Assembly: GCA_040386295.1 (NCBI GenBank)
Contig: JAZKFR010000145.1
Location: 1 to 12,992, forward strand
Direction of reading: 5' to 3'
DNA from: JAZKFR01 sp040386295
GTDB taxonomy: Bacteria; Pseudomonadota; Gammaproteobacteria; Burkholderiales; Rhodocyclaceae
Length of the DNA: 12,992 nt
How positions within the stretch are numbered: the first letter of the stretch is position 1; each line of letters starts with the position of its first letter. Both the position numbers and the translations under genes were made by a program. Shown here one piece after another: positions 5,761 to 12,912 of this stretch. The notes below the pieces were generated by a model. It searched no databases, was not told the DNA's origin, and worked only from the letters and a program-made list of their open reading frames with translations.

Positions 5761-7056
5761 ATGGTTCCACATTTCACCACTGCTCTAAAGGGGCCGCTGC
5801 TGGCGCTAGAGCGCCGCTTTCTTGACGCCGCAAGCGAAATCGAACGCTGGTTTCGTCACCAATGGCAGGAGCACACCCCCCCGTTTTACGGCTCGGTCGA
5901 TTTGCGTAACGCGGGCTTCAAATTAGCGCCGGTCGATATGAATCTTTTCCCGGGCGGCTTTAATAATCTGAATGAGGCTTTTTTGCCGCTCTGCGTCCAA
6001 GCAACGATGACCGCCATCGACAAAATCTGCCCAGACGCAAAAAATCTCTTACTGATCCCAGAGAACCACACGCGCAACGTGTTTTACCTGCAAAACGTCG
6101 CGCAACTGGCCAATATTTTGCGTTTGACCGGGCTAAACGTCCGCCTCGGTTCGCTGCTGCCTGAGATCGACAAACCAACTGAGGTGGCGCTACCGAACGG
6201 CAGTAGCCTATTGCTTGAACCGCTGCGTCGCAGCCAATATCGTTTGGGCTTAGACGACTTTGACCCCTGCGCAATCTTGCTCAATAACGATCTTTCTGCC
6301 GGCATTCCAGACATTCTGCGTAATTTGCACGAGCAGTTTTTGTTGCCGCCCCTGCACGCGGGTTGGGCCGTGCGGCGTAAATCGCAGCATTTTGCCGCTT
6401 ACGACGATGTGGCAGCACAGTTTGCCGCTTTGCTCGATCTCGATCCCTGGCAAATCAACCCTTATTTCGCGGCCTGCGACAGCATCAATTTTCACGAACG
6501 TCAGGGCGAAGCCAAGCTGGCCGAACAGGTTGATCAAGTGCTGCTACGCATAGGCGAAAAGTACCGCGAATACGGTATCGAAGAACGCCCTTATGTGGTT
6601 GTAAAAGCCGACGCCGGCACCTACGGTATGGGCGTAATGACGGTCAAAGACGCATCTGAAATCAGCAGCCTCAACCGCAAACAGCGCAACAAGATGTCGG
6701 TGATCAAAGAAGGCTTGGCGGTATCTCAGGTGATCATCCAAGAAGGCGTGTACACCTACGAACAGGTCGGCGAAAACGATCAAATCGGCGTTGCCGAACC
6801 GGTTGTTTATATGATTGACCGCTACGTGGTGGGCGGCTTCTACCGCGTGCACAACGGGCGCGCCAACGACGAGAATCTAAACGCGCCGGGTATGCACTTT
6901 GAGCCTTTGGCGTTTGAAACCAGCTGCTCTCTCCCCGATCGCTGCCAAAAGCCCGACGCACCACCGAATCGCTTTTATGCCTACGGGGTCGTTGCCAGAC
7001 TGGCGCAATTGGCCGCCGCCATTGAGCTGGAACGCACTGCGCCAGCCCTCAGCTAA
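5761..7056 (+). CDS. gshA: Glutamate--cysteine ligase (GshA, betaproteobacterial type)
   Basis: Catalyses the ATP-dependent joining of L-glutamate and L-cysteine to gamma-glutamylcysteine, the first and usually rate-limiting step of cytosolic glutathione synthesis. The 431-residue protein matches the GshA family of betaproteobacteria and acidithiobacilli, which differs from the E. coli enzyme. Visible hallmarks are VDLRNAGFKLAPVDMNLFPGGFNNL (in two parts, ~residues 42-66), the LIPENHTRN segment (~100), and a glycine-rich probable nucleotide-binding stretch VVVKADAGTYGMG (~279-291). ATG 5761 follows GGAGG. gshB begins 21 bases after the stop, so the two form an operon. The frame is intact and full-length. 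The internal stop-free stretches on the other strand are shadows. Making glutathione requires cysteine, which a host-dependent bacterium may have to import. Confidence 0.95.
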   Translation: MVPHFTTALKGPLLALERRFLDAASEIERWFRHQWQEHTPPFYGSVDLRNAGFKLAPVDMNLFPGGFNNLNEAFLPLCVQATMTAIDKICPDAKNLLLIPENHTRNVFYLQNVAQLANILRLTGLNVRLGSLLPEIDKPTEVALPNGSSLLLEPLRRSQYRLGLDDFDPCAILLNNDLSAGIPDILRNLHEQFLLPPLHAGWAVRRKSQHFAAYDDVAAQFAALLDLDPWQINPYFAACDSINFHERQGEAKLAEQVDQVLLRIGEKYREYGIEERPYVVVKADAGTYGMGVMTVKDASEISSLNRKQRNKMSVIKEGLAVSQVIIQEGVYTYEQVGENDQIGVAEPVVYMIDRYVVGGFYRVHNGRANDENLNAPGMHFEPLAFETSCSLPDRCQKPDAPPNRFYAYGVVARLAQLAAAIELERTAPALS

Positions 7057-7077
7057 CTTCAGCGGAAGATCAACATC

Positions 7078-8034
7078 ATGCGCTTCGCTTTTATTGTCGA
7101 CCCCCTGGCCACCCTCAAAACGCAAAAAGACTCTAGCCTTGCCATGATGCGTGCAGCACAAGCGGCGGGACATACGGTGCTGGCCATCGAGCAAGCAGCC
7201 ATTCACTGGTCAAGCGCGTTGGGCGTCTATGCCGAGGCCGTGCCGCTGCACTTTAACGCTGACGGTGATATGCAGACGGCAACGCCCATCCAGCTCGCTT
7301 TGCGCACGCTCGACGCGGTGATCATGCGCAAAGATCCGCCGTTCGATCTGGAATACGTCACCACCACCTGGCTGCTGACGCGCGCTGAAGCAGAAGGCGC
7401 CCGCGTGTTTAACCGAGCCAGCGCCTTGCGTGATCACTCAGAAAAACTCGCCCTAGCCGAATTTCCGCAATTGGCAGTCGCCACCCTGGTCAGCCGCGAC
7501 GCAACGCAATTGCGACAATTCATCGACCAACAACGCGACGTCATCCTCAAACCCTTAGACGGCATGGGCGGCAGCCAGATTTTTCGGGTACGCAGCGACG
7601 ACCCGAACCGTAGCGTCATTATCGAAACACTGACCCGCGATGGCGCGCAAACGATCATGGCGCAAGCCTATATCCCAGCCATCGCACAAGGTGATAAACG
7701 CATTCTGCTGATCAACGGCAAGGTGATGCCCTATTGCCTAGCGCGCATCCCGCAAGCAGGCGAAACCCGTGGCAACCTTGCCGCCGGTGGGCGTGGTGTG
7801 GCGCAAGAGCTCAGCCCACGTGACCGCGAAATTGCCGAATTTTTAGCCCCCACCTTAGCCGCACGCGGCTTATTTCTCGTCGGTATCGACGTCATCGGCG
7901 ACTGGCTTACCGAGATCAACGTCACCAGCCCGACCTGCATGGTCGAGATCAAACAACAAAGCGGCTTCGACATCGCTGCGCAGTTCATCGCCGAGCTGGA
8001 AAAAAGCCTGGAAGCAGTCGGTATCGCGGGGTGA
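7078..8034 (+). CDS. gshB: Glutathione synthetase
   Basis: ATP-grasp enzyme that joins gamma-glutamylcysteine and glycine to give glutathione in the cytosol, the second step after gshA just upstream. The 318 residues are the normal bacterial length. The N-terminal GSH-S domain (~1-120) begins MRFAFIVDPL and contains MRKDPPFD and a TTTWLL segment. The ATP-grasp domain follows, with VILKPLDGMGG (155-165) as the nucleotide-binding loop, DKRILLINGKVMPYCLARIP near the middle, and the metal-binding EINVTSPT (279-286). GGAAG at 7064-7068 lies 9 nt before the ATG. The first copy of a 13-bp tandem repeat begins at its TGA stop codon, with a hairpin further downstream. Confidence 0.97.
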   Translation: MRFAFIVDPLATLKTQKDSSLAMMRAAQAAGHTVLAIEQAAIHWSSALGVYAEAVPLHFNADGDMQTATPIQLALRTLDAVIMRKDPPFDLEYVTTTWLLTRAEAEGARVFNRASALRDHSEKLALAEFPQLAVATLVSRDATQLRQFIDQQRDVILKPLDGMGGSQIFRVRSDDPNRSVIIETLTRDGAQTIMAQAYIPAIAQGDKRILLINGKVMPYCLARIPQAGETRGNLAAGGRGVAQELSPRDREIAEFLAPTLAARGLFLVGIDVIGDWLTEINVTSPTCMVEIKQQSGFDIAAQFIAELEKSLEAVGIAG

Positions 8035-8066
8035 CCCGCTGTTCTGACCCGCTGTTCTGACCCACT
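8032..8066 (+). repeat. 13-bp tandem repeat at the gshB stop codon
   Basis: TGACCCGCTGTTC occurs at 8032-8044 and 8045-8057, then a partial third copy TGACCCACT begins at 8058. The first TGA is the gshB stop, so the repeat supplies additional TGA triplets just downstream. It is probably a slippage product. Confidence 0.8.
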
Positions 8067-8072
8067 GCGCGA

Positions 8073-8094
8073 CTCTGCGCTGGCCAACGCAGAG
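8073..8094 (+). terminator. Hairpin downstream of gshB (possible transcript end)
   Basis: A perfect 7-bp stem CTCTGCG (8073-8079) / CGCAGAG (8088-8094) with an 8-base loop, 39 bases after the gshB stop. No T tract follows, so it may stabilise the 3' end rather than act as a classical intrinsic terminator. Confidence 0.4.
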
Positions 8095-8224
8095 CAACAA
8101 ACAAAGCAGACCATTCCAATTTGGATTAGCAACGGAATGCGCAGCCGAGCATACAAGGCACAGAGCTTGCTCTAGCCAGGCGAGGCAAGGTCAGCAACAC
8201 GACAAAATCTCGGTTTTAATGCGA

Positions 8225-8269
8225 AACAAAATTAGCGCGCGCCGCAAGGCTTTGATCGATGCGCGCAAT
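8225..8269 (-). terminator. Possible terminator of the minus-strand F-box-like gene
   Basis: Read on the minus strand, ATTGCGCGC (8269-8261) can pair with the GCGCGC...AAT at 8240-8231 across about 20 bases, and TTTTGTTT follows. It lies 16 bases beyond the stop of the gene at 8285. The loop is long and the GC block self-complementary, so confidence is low. Confidence 0.3.
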
Positions 8270-8284
8270 GCAGGGCACAAAGGC

Positions 8285-9826
8285 TTACTCGTGCTCAACC
8301 TCAAATTCATCTGCGGACTCATCTGCGGATTCACCTGAGCTATACGGAAGCCCTCCTTCATGCGAGTGCAGCTCTTCTTCGCTGCTGTGCACTATCCGTG
8401 CTTCGGAGAAGCGCGCTAAGACGCCGAGTCCCATGAGTGAGGGCGCGTCATAACTGCCTTGCATGGCCAAACGTAAATCCAAGAGTTTGAGTTGTTTAGG
8501 ATGAGGCAGCGTCTTCAGCCAGGCAGACAAAATGGCTGCAGCTAGCCTCTCTGATTCAACCCAGACACGCGACAAATCAAGGTAAAGCAGTGCGCTAAAG
8601 CGCGCCAGGCTGATTTTTGTCCCCGCCAGGTCGAGCCCCTGGTGCGTGTACTTGACCCCCCCAGACGCTTGATCTTCAAGCTCAACTTCGGGTAACGAAG
8701 CATCGTGTAGCGAGAGCGTGCGAATGCTTTCTGGGGATGACAAAGAGCTTAACGTCTCTCCTAAACACTCTGCGCAGACGCGATGCAAAGTCAGGTCTTG
8801 CAGCCTGATCAATCGCGCGAGCGAAAGATCCATTGTGCCCGATAAGGACAGACTCTTTAGCTGAGCCGCTTGAGCGTCTGTTAATTGATCAAGAATGGCC
8901 TGATGCGGCACGATTGAGCTACCTTCGAGCACCTCGGCGTTTAAGCAATCGACCTCAATCAAGGCAGGAAACTCAGCTATCGGGAATTGCACGCTCAGCT
9001 GCACACCAGACAGCTTGATCGAGCTGATTCGATCCTTCACTTCGCGCGGTAGAGCGCGCACAAACGCGTTGAGCTGTTCAGCCGACCACGTGCTTAAGGC
9101 CGACAGATCCAATTTGCTAAGCTTAGGCATAAAGCTCATCAACTCGTAGCAGCGAAAAATGGCTTCGTCGTGTTCCGCTGAGCCGGGAAGGCGAGAAAAC
9201 GTCGGGCGGATCACCGTCAGGCTGTCTAAAAATGCCCCTTGATAGCTTCTGCTATCGATACTGAGCAGGGCAGCCGCACTGCTGATTGATTCACCAGCGG
9301 CGCTCGTCACCAGCGGAAAATCCCGCGTGTGCTGGGCAATCAGATGAAGCAGTTCCATGGGTAAAGGGGACAAGTCATTGGCTACGTAGGCTCGAGGCAG
9401 GCAGGCGCTGAGCAAACGCTGATCGCCGCTAAGGCGGGCACTTTCTTGCAAGGCGGCGTTAAACCAAGTGTCGGTGGCAAGCCCTGGATGGGCGCGCTCG
9501 ACTGCTGCAACAAGCGCCAAGCGAATCGCTTGGCCAGACGGATGCCGTTGGCTCTGATACGAATAAGTCAGTAAAGCCTGGGCTTCATAAATCGCCAAAG
9601 CTAAGACTGGTTCGGTGGGTTCTTCTGCTGGTTCGGCGGGTTCGCTGATGAAAGCTGCCAGGGTGGTTTTGACTACCGACAAGTCGTGAGCCAAAACCGC
9701 ATGCCGCAATTGATCCATCCGTGTGGCGCGCCGTGCTTCTGCCGGCGTTGCTACTGTTGTCTCTGAAACTGCACACTCAAAAGCCGTATCCCAGGTTCTT
9801 TTCTGGGCATTTCTGATACCAGTCAT
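8285..9826 (-). CDS. Long F-box-like, leucine-rich protein with acidic tail
   Basis: 513 residues from ATG 9826 (MTGIRNAQK). Further in-frame starts exist at ATG 9856, ATG 9886 and TTG 9970, none with a good SD; I prefer 9826 because the sequence upstream encodes a hydrophobic, Cys-rich stretch unlike the rest. The N-terminal ~150 residues include a Pro/Glu run (EPAEPAEEPTEP). An F-box-like segment follows (LSPLPMELLHLIAQHT, ~153-190), then irregular leucine-rich repeats (KLDLSALS, SIKLSGVQL, LKSLSLSG, LQDLTLHR, RTLSLHDA, LYLDLSRV, KLLDLRLA). The C-terminus is very acidic (SGESADESADEFEVEHE). The LDLS...LPxEL pattern places it in the same family as the proteins at 110 and 3004, but it is longer and lacks their leader. 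No signal peptide is visible with the chosen start. A role in binding host Skp1/SCF is an inference from the F-box. Confidence 0.72.
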   Translation of the reverse strand: MTGIRNAQKRTWDTAFECAVSETTVATPAEARRATRMDQLRHAVLAHDLSVVKTTLAAFISEPAEPAEEPTEPVLALAIYEAQALLTYSYQSQRHPSGQAIRLALVAAVERAHPGLATDTWFNAALQESARLSGDQRLLSACLPRAYVANDLSPLPMELLHLIAQHTRDFPLVTSAAGESISSAAALLSIDSRSYQGAFLDSLTVIRPTFSRLPGSAEHDEAIFRCYELMSFMPKLSKLDLSALSTWSAEQLNAFVRALPREVKDRISSIKLSGVQLSVQFPIAEFPALIEVDCLNAEVLEGSSIVPHQAILDQLTDAQAAQLKSLSLSGTMDLSLARLIRLQDLTLHRVCAECLGETLSSLSSPESIRTLSLHDASLPEVELEDQASGGVKYTHQGLDLAGTKISLARFSALLYLDLSRVWVESERLAAAILSAWLKTLPHPKQLKLLDLRLAMQGSYDAPSLMGLGVLARFSEARIVHSSEEELHSHEGGLPYSSGESADESADEFEVEHE

Positions 9827-10015
9827 AGTTTTTACCGATGAGAAAAGGCGGCACATGGTAAACGTATTCACTAAAACAGCGCACATAAAACTTAAACTTA
9901 AACCCACAGGCAATCGCCTCTCGGGTAACAAGCATAGAGAGCTTCTGCATGGCTCGCTTGGTTTTAGCAAGGCAGGATAGTCTAAGCTTCGCCCTCCCCC
10001 TCCCCCTCTTTCAAC

Positions 10016-10025
10016 NNNNNNNNNN
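10016..10025. other. Assembly gap (10 N)
   Basis: Ten Ns directly after a C/T low-complexity stretch (9992-10010) join two contigs. The true distance, and even the adjacency, of the F-box-like gene and the CbiX gene is not established. The upstream region of the gene at 8285-9826 is also truncated here. Confidence 0.95.
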
Positions 10026-10045
10026 TTCTAAATTTAGGAGTTTTT

Positions 10046-10444
10046 TTGAGCAAGGCAGAAGCACTGAATTTATTCGCGCACGGTGCACGCGACCCCGATT
10101 GGGCAAAACCGCTAGAACAGGTGCAGACGGTGGTAAACGGCCTGCTTAAGCAAGCGCAGTCAGCGCCCGTGGTACGCCTGGCATTTCTTGAGCTGATGAC
10201 GCCGAGCTTGGCTGAATGCGTGGCCGAGCTACTCGCTTTAGGCGTAACACACGCAGTTGTCGTGCCGATGTTTATTGCTCAAGGCGGCCATTTAAAGCGG
10301 GATTTACCAGCTTTGTTGCACGCTTTACAGCAAACTCACCCGCAACTGAAACTACGCCTGGCGCCAGCGGTAGGCGAGTCTGAGCAAGTTATTTTAGCCA
10401 TGGCGCACACGGCAATCAGCAGCCTGCTCACACTGAGCGAATGA
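10046..10444 (+). CDS. CbiX/SirB-type sirohydrochlorin chelatase (short form)
   Basis: A 132-residue single-domain protein of the CbiX family, the short cobalto-/ferrochelatases that insert Co2+ or Fe2+ into sirohydrochlorin (for cobalamin or for siroheme). Visible family features are LFAHGARDPDWAKP (residues ~9-22), whose His is the metal-handling residue, LAFLELMTPSL, a VVVPMFIAQGGHLKRDLP block (~70-87) with the second conserved His, and the C-terminal LRLAPAVGESE. The start is TTG 10046, set by AGGAG (10036-10040) at 5 nt; no in-frame ATG lies near. The gene begins only 20 bases after the assembly gap, so its upstream neighbours are unknown. From memory, related free-living Burkholderia carry this gene beside sulfate-assimilation genes; none is visible here. 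Fe versus Co specificity cannot be decided from sequence. Confidence 0.85.
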   Translation: MSKAEALNLFAHGARDPDWAKPLEQVQTVVNGLLKQAQSAPVVRLAFLELMTPSLAECVAELLALGVTHAVVVPMFIAQGGHLKRDLPALLHALQQTHPQLKLRLAPAVGESEQVILAMAHTAISSLLTLSE

Positions 10445-10468
10445 AAAGCATAAAGAGAGAACGCAGAG

Positions 10469-10505
10469 GCGCTGTGAAATTAGTAAGAGCACAGCGCACA
10501 TTTTT
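10469..10505 (+). terminator. Intrinsic terminator between convergent genes
   Basis: A perfect 8-bp stem GCGCTGTG (10469-10476) / CACAGCGC (10490-10497) with a 13-base loop, followed on the plus strand by ACA and TTTTT (10501-10505). It ends the CbiX transcript and lies just beyond the stop of the convergent minus-strand gene, for which it may also act, although the T tract is poor in that direction. Confidence 0.75.
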
Positions 10506-10911
10506 ACCTCGTCATCGGTGGCTCACCGTTCAAAGAAACCTGAGGGAAGATCGTGCTTGTCTGTACACGTGCCAAAGCCAGAGACGCATCAGCTGTTGGC
10601 TCAGCGTGTTGCGCTGAGCATAAATGATCAAGCCCGGCGCCGATCATAATGGAGCACCCCGGCGCAGCAGCGGCTAGCGGCCCCCACCAAGGATTAAGCG
10701 GATTGCTAGAAACTAAAGGGATTACACAAGCGAATATGGCGCCTACGACACAGTAGATCCCACGCGGGGTGCCGCATCGATCAGGGAAAATCGAACATCT
10801 CCCGATACAGAGCTCCGCGACTTTTTGCTTTAAACATGAGTCACAAACTTCGGGATCAGGCTCGCTTGCAACAGCAAGAGCAAGATTTAGCGGAAGTGCC
10901 GCGATTTGCAT
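10504..10911 (-). CDS. Small cysteine-rich membrane protein of unknown function
   Basis: A 135-residue hypothetical protein I do not recognise. It is likely real because GGGAG (10921-10917 on the minus strand) sits 5 nt before its ATG. Nine cysteines are present: C23, C26, C35, C39, C46, C54, C62, C86 and C98. The first five, including a CxxC at 23-26, form a compact cluster (residues 23-46) before two likely membrane segments (~51-67 GIYCVVGAIFACVIPLV and ~74-96). The N-terminal region could be a weak signal sequence or a cytosolic metal-binding knuckle. The C-terminal ~35 residues are polar. It lies 91 bases downstream of the outer-membrane factor gene on the same strand and could be co-transcribed. 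The cysteine pattern suggests metal binding or disulfides, but no named fold is supported. Confidence 0.6.
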   Translation of the reverse strand: MQIAALPLNLALAVASEPDPEVCDSCLKQKVAELCIGRCSIFPDRCGTPRGIYCVVGAIFACVIPLVSSNPLNPWWGPLAAAAPGCSIMIGAGLDHLCSAQHAEPTADASLALARVQTSTIFPQVSLNGEPPMTR

Positions 10912-11002
10912 AAAAACTCCCTTTAATTATTTGATTGAATAAATCCAAGCAGCCAGACCAACCAAGGCAGACTCGCGAAACAGCGCAGCGAGCATGTCGA
11001 TT

Positions 11003-12583
11003 TTATTCTGCTTGTGACCAACGACCGGCGATGTTTTTGAGCAATAAGTTGATCGCTGCGAGCTGACGATTGCGCACGTCAAGCAGCTGTCTTTCGCTAC
11101 TCAGCGCAGCAGTCTGTGCCAGAACAACATTGAGATAGGCGACGCTACCGGCGCGATATTGATTCAGCGTGATCGCGAGATTGTCTTCGGCGGCTTGCCA
11201 GGCGGCTTGCTGGAACCGCCTTTCTGCTTGCAATTGCTCGGCCAAAACCAAATTATCTTCGACTTCTTGCAGCGCACTGAGCACCGTTTGTCGATAGGCC
11301 GAACTCGCCTGTTCGGCCTGCGCTTGTGCCTGTACGCTGGCAAAGCGACGCGCACCCCCGTCAAAAATCACTTGCGTCAACGCCGCGCCGAGCGACCACA
11401 AATGCTGCGGCGCACGAATCAGCTGAGCGAGCGAATTCTGCGTATCGACCGTGCTCGCACTCAATGTTAACGCCGGAAAAAAAGCCGCATCGCTGACCCC
11501 AATTTGCGCGTAAGCGGCAACCACTCGCCTTTGCGCCGCTGCAATGTCGGGTCGACGTTGCAACAGGGTGGCGGGCAGCGTGTGTGGCACCTGTGGCACA
11601 ACAAGGCTGTCAGGCAATTCGGCATGCACGGCCAGGCTAAACGCCGAAGGAGCAAGCCCGAGCAAGACCGCCAGCGCATGCTCTAACTGCGCGCGCTGCG
11701 CCAGCAAACCACTGCGCTCTGCTTGCGCCAGATTGAGCTGGCTTTGCGCTTGCAAAACATCGCTGCGCCCAACCACCCCGCCGTCGTAGCGTGCTCGCGT
11801 CAAATCAAGCCCACGCTGATACGCCGCGATGCTGCGCGCCAACAAAGATTGCTGTGCGTCAGCGGTACGTAAAGAAAAATAGGTCTGCGCCAAAGTAGCC
11901 TGTGCCGACAAACGCGCTGCGCTGAGGTCATCGGCACTCGCTTGCCACTTAGCGTCAGCAACTTGACTAGCCTGCGCCAAACGCCCCCAAAGATCGACCT
12001 CCCAACTGGCGTTGGCCGAGAAAGCCAGACTGCTCGTCTCACTTTTATTGCTGCTAAGCGCCGTGCTACTGGGCGAACCGCCACTCCGGGTGCGGTTCAA
12101 ACTAGTCGATAGCGTAGGAAACAAAGCGCTCTGGCTAGCTTCTAGCGCAGCGCGGGCGATCGTCACCTGGGCAAGCAGAGATTTGAGATTTTCGTTGCCG
12201 ACAACAAGGCGAGTTTCCAGCTCGTCGAGCACCGGGTCTTTGAACAGACGCCACCAGTCGTCAGGCACCTTCTCTGGCAAAACCGCAACAGCCGGGTTAG
12301 AAAAATAGGCGGCGTCGGCTGAAGAGAAAGATGGAGACGGGACTTGAGCAGACAAACTCAACGACGCATCACGTGCAGCTTGAGCGCGAACGGCAGCCGG
12401 TTGCCAGTAGCTCGCTTCTTTATATTCGCCATCGGCATTCACAGAGGCCAGCAGCGCTTCAGGCGTGCGCGATGCCGACGTGCTAGCGCAGGCAGAGAGC
12501 AAAGCGAAAGTGAGCAAAAGAAGCATAGTCAACGGACGATGCAAACGAGGCACATCACTTAAATAAGGCAAAAAAGGAGACAT
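11003..12583 (-). CDS. NodT-family RND efflux outer-membrane lipoprotein (TolC-like)
   Basis: A 526-residue outer-membrane channel subunit that would dock with an inner-membrane pump and a periplasmic adaptor to export drugs, metals or other substrates. From ATG 12583, RLHRPLTMLLLLTFALLSAC forms a lipoprotein signal with lipobox LSAC (C32 lipidated). ATG 12526 would lack the positively charged N-region, and TTG 12616 adds 11 residues without an SD. Two outer-membrane efflux (OEP) domains follow, ~95-285 and ~305-500. The first opens with DDWWRLFKDPVLDELE and the ENLKSLLAQVTIARAALE helix; the second contains LLQRRPDIAAAQRRVVAAYAQIGVSDAAFFP in pieces. A ~50-residue Ala/Ser-rich linker after the lipid Cys makes it slightly longer than usual. 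No pump or adaptor gene is seen downstream; partners may lie to the right or elsewhere. Confidence 0.93.
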   Translation of the reverse strand: MSPFLPYLSDVPRLHRPLTMLLLLTFALLSACASTSASRTPEALLASVNADGEYKEASYWQPAAVRAQAARDASLSLSAQVPSPSFSSADAAYFSNPAVAVLPEKVPDDWWRLFKDPVLDELETRLVVGNENLKSLLAQVTIARAALEASQSALFPTLSTSLNRTRSGGSPSSTALSSNKSETSSLAFSANASWEVDLWGRLAQASQVADAKWQASADDLSAARLSAQATLAQTYFSLRTADAQQSLLARSIAAYQRGLDLTRARYDGGVVGRSDVLQAQSQLNLAQAERSGLLAQRAQLEHALAVLLGLAPSAFSLAVHAELPDSLVVPQVPHTLPATLLQRRPDIAAAQRRVVAAYAQIGVSDAAFFPALTLSASTVDTQNSLAQLIRAPQHLWSLGAALTQVIFDGGARRFASVQAQAQAEQASSAYRQTVLSALQEVEDNLVLAEQLQAERRFQQAAWQAAEDNLAITLNQYRAGSVAYLNVVLAQTAALSSERQLLDVRNRQLAAINLLLKNIAGRWSQAE

Positions 12584-12616
12584 ACGATGTAAATCCACAA
12601 AGTAAGAAACAAACAA

Positions 12617-12912
12617 GTAGCGGTCAAAAAGAGCTTAGAAAAAAACCATATTTCAAAGATCCACACATAAGCTCACGAGCACACAAAGCCTGAACACGAA
12701 CCCACGCGAAAAATGCTGCGCTGAAAAATCAAAAAACAGTAAAAGCAAAAGACACAGGCCAAAATTGTAAAAAGTTAAGCACACGATCGTCGTTCTGGCA
12801 GCGCATGATTGATTCAAGCTGTCGATTTAAGCAAATTTGCGAATAGAAAGCGGGTGCGGGAAGGCGTGCGCTGAAATAATCAAGATCAATCGAATCTGAC
12901 CCCATTGATTTT
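12617..12912. promoter_or_regulatory. Intergenic region upstream of the outer-membrane factor gene
   Basis: About 300 AT-rich bases with many A/T homopolymer runs and no gene on either strand. It should hold the minus-strand promoter of the efflux gene and the 3' end of the next gene. I cannot assign specific -35/-10 boxes or a clear terminator hairpin. Confidence 0.4.

Noticed and set aside
7731..8156. 141-codon minus-strand frame over the end of gshB
   Set aside because: Antisense shadow of gshB; Ser/Ala/Arg-rich with no domain.
9723..9980. 85-codon plus-strand frame antisense to the start of the third F-box-like gene
   Set aside because: No SD and no family resemblance; it mostly overlaps the coding region and upstream sequence of the minus-strand gene.
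9992..10010. G-rich run on the minus strand as a G-quadruplex
   Set aside because: Only three G tracts (5, 5 and 3) are present next to the Ns; a three-layer quadruplex needs four, and the sequence beside a gap may be unreliable.
11159..11470. 103-codon plus-strand frame inside the efflux gene
   Set aside because: Antisense shadow within the well-supported NodT coding region.
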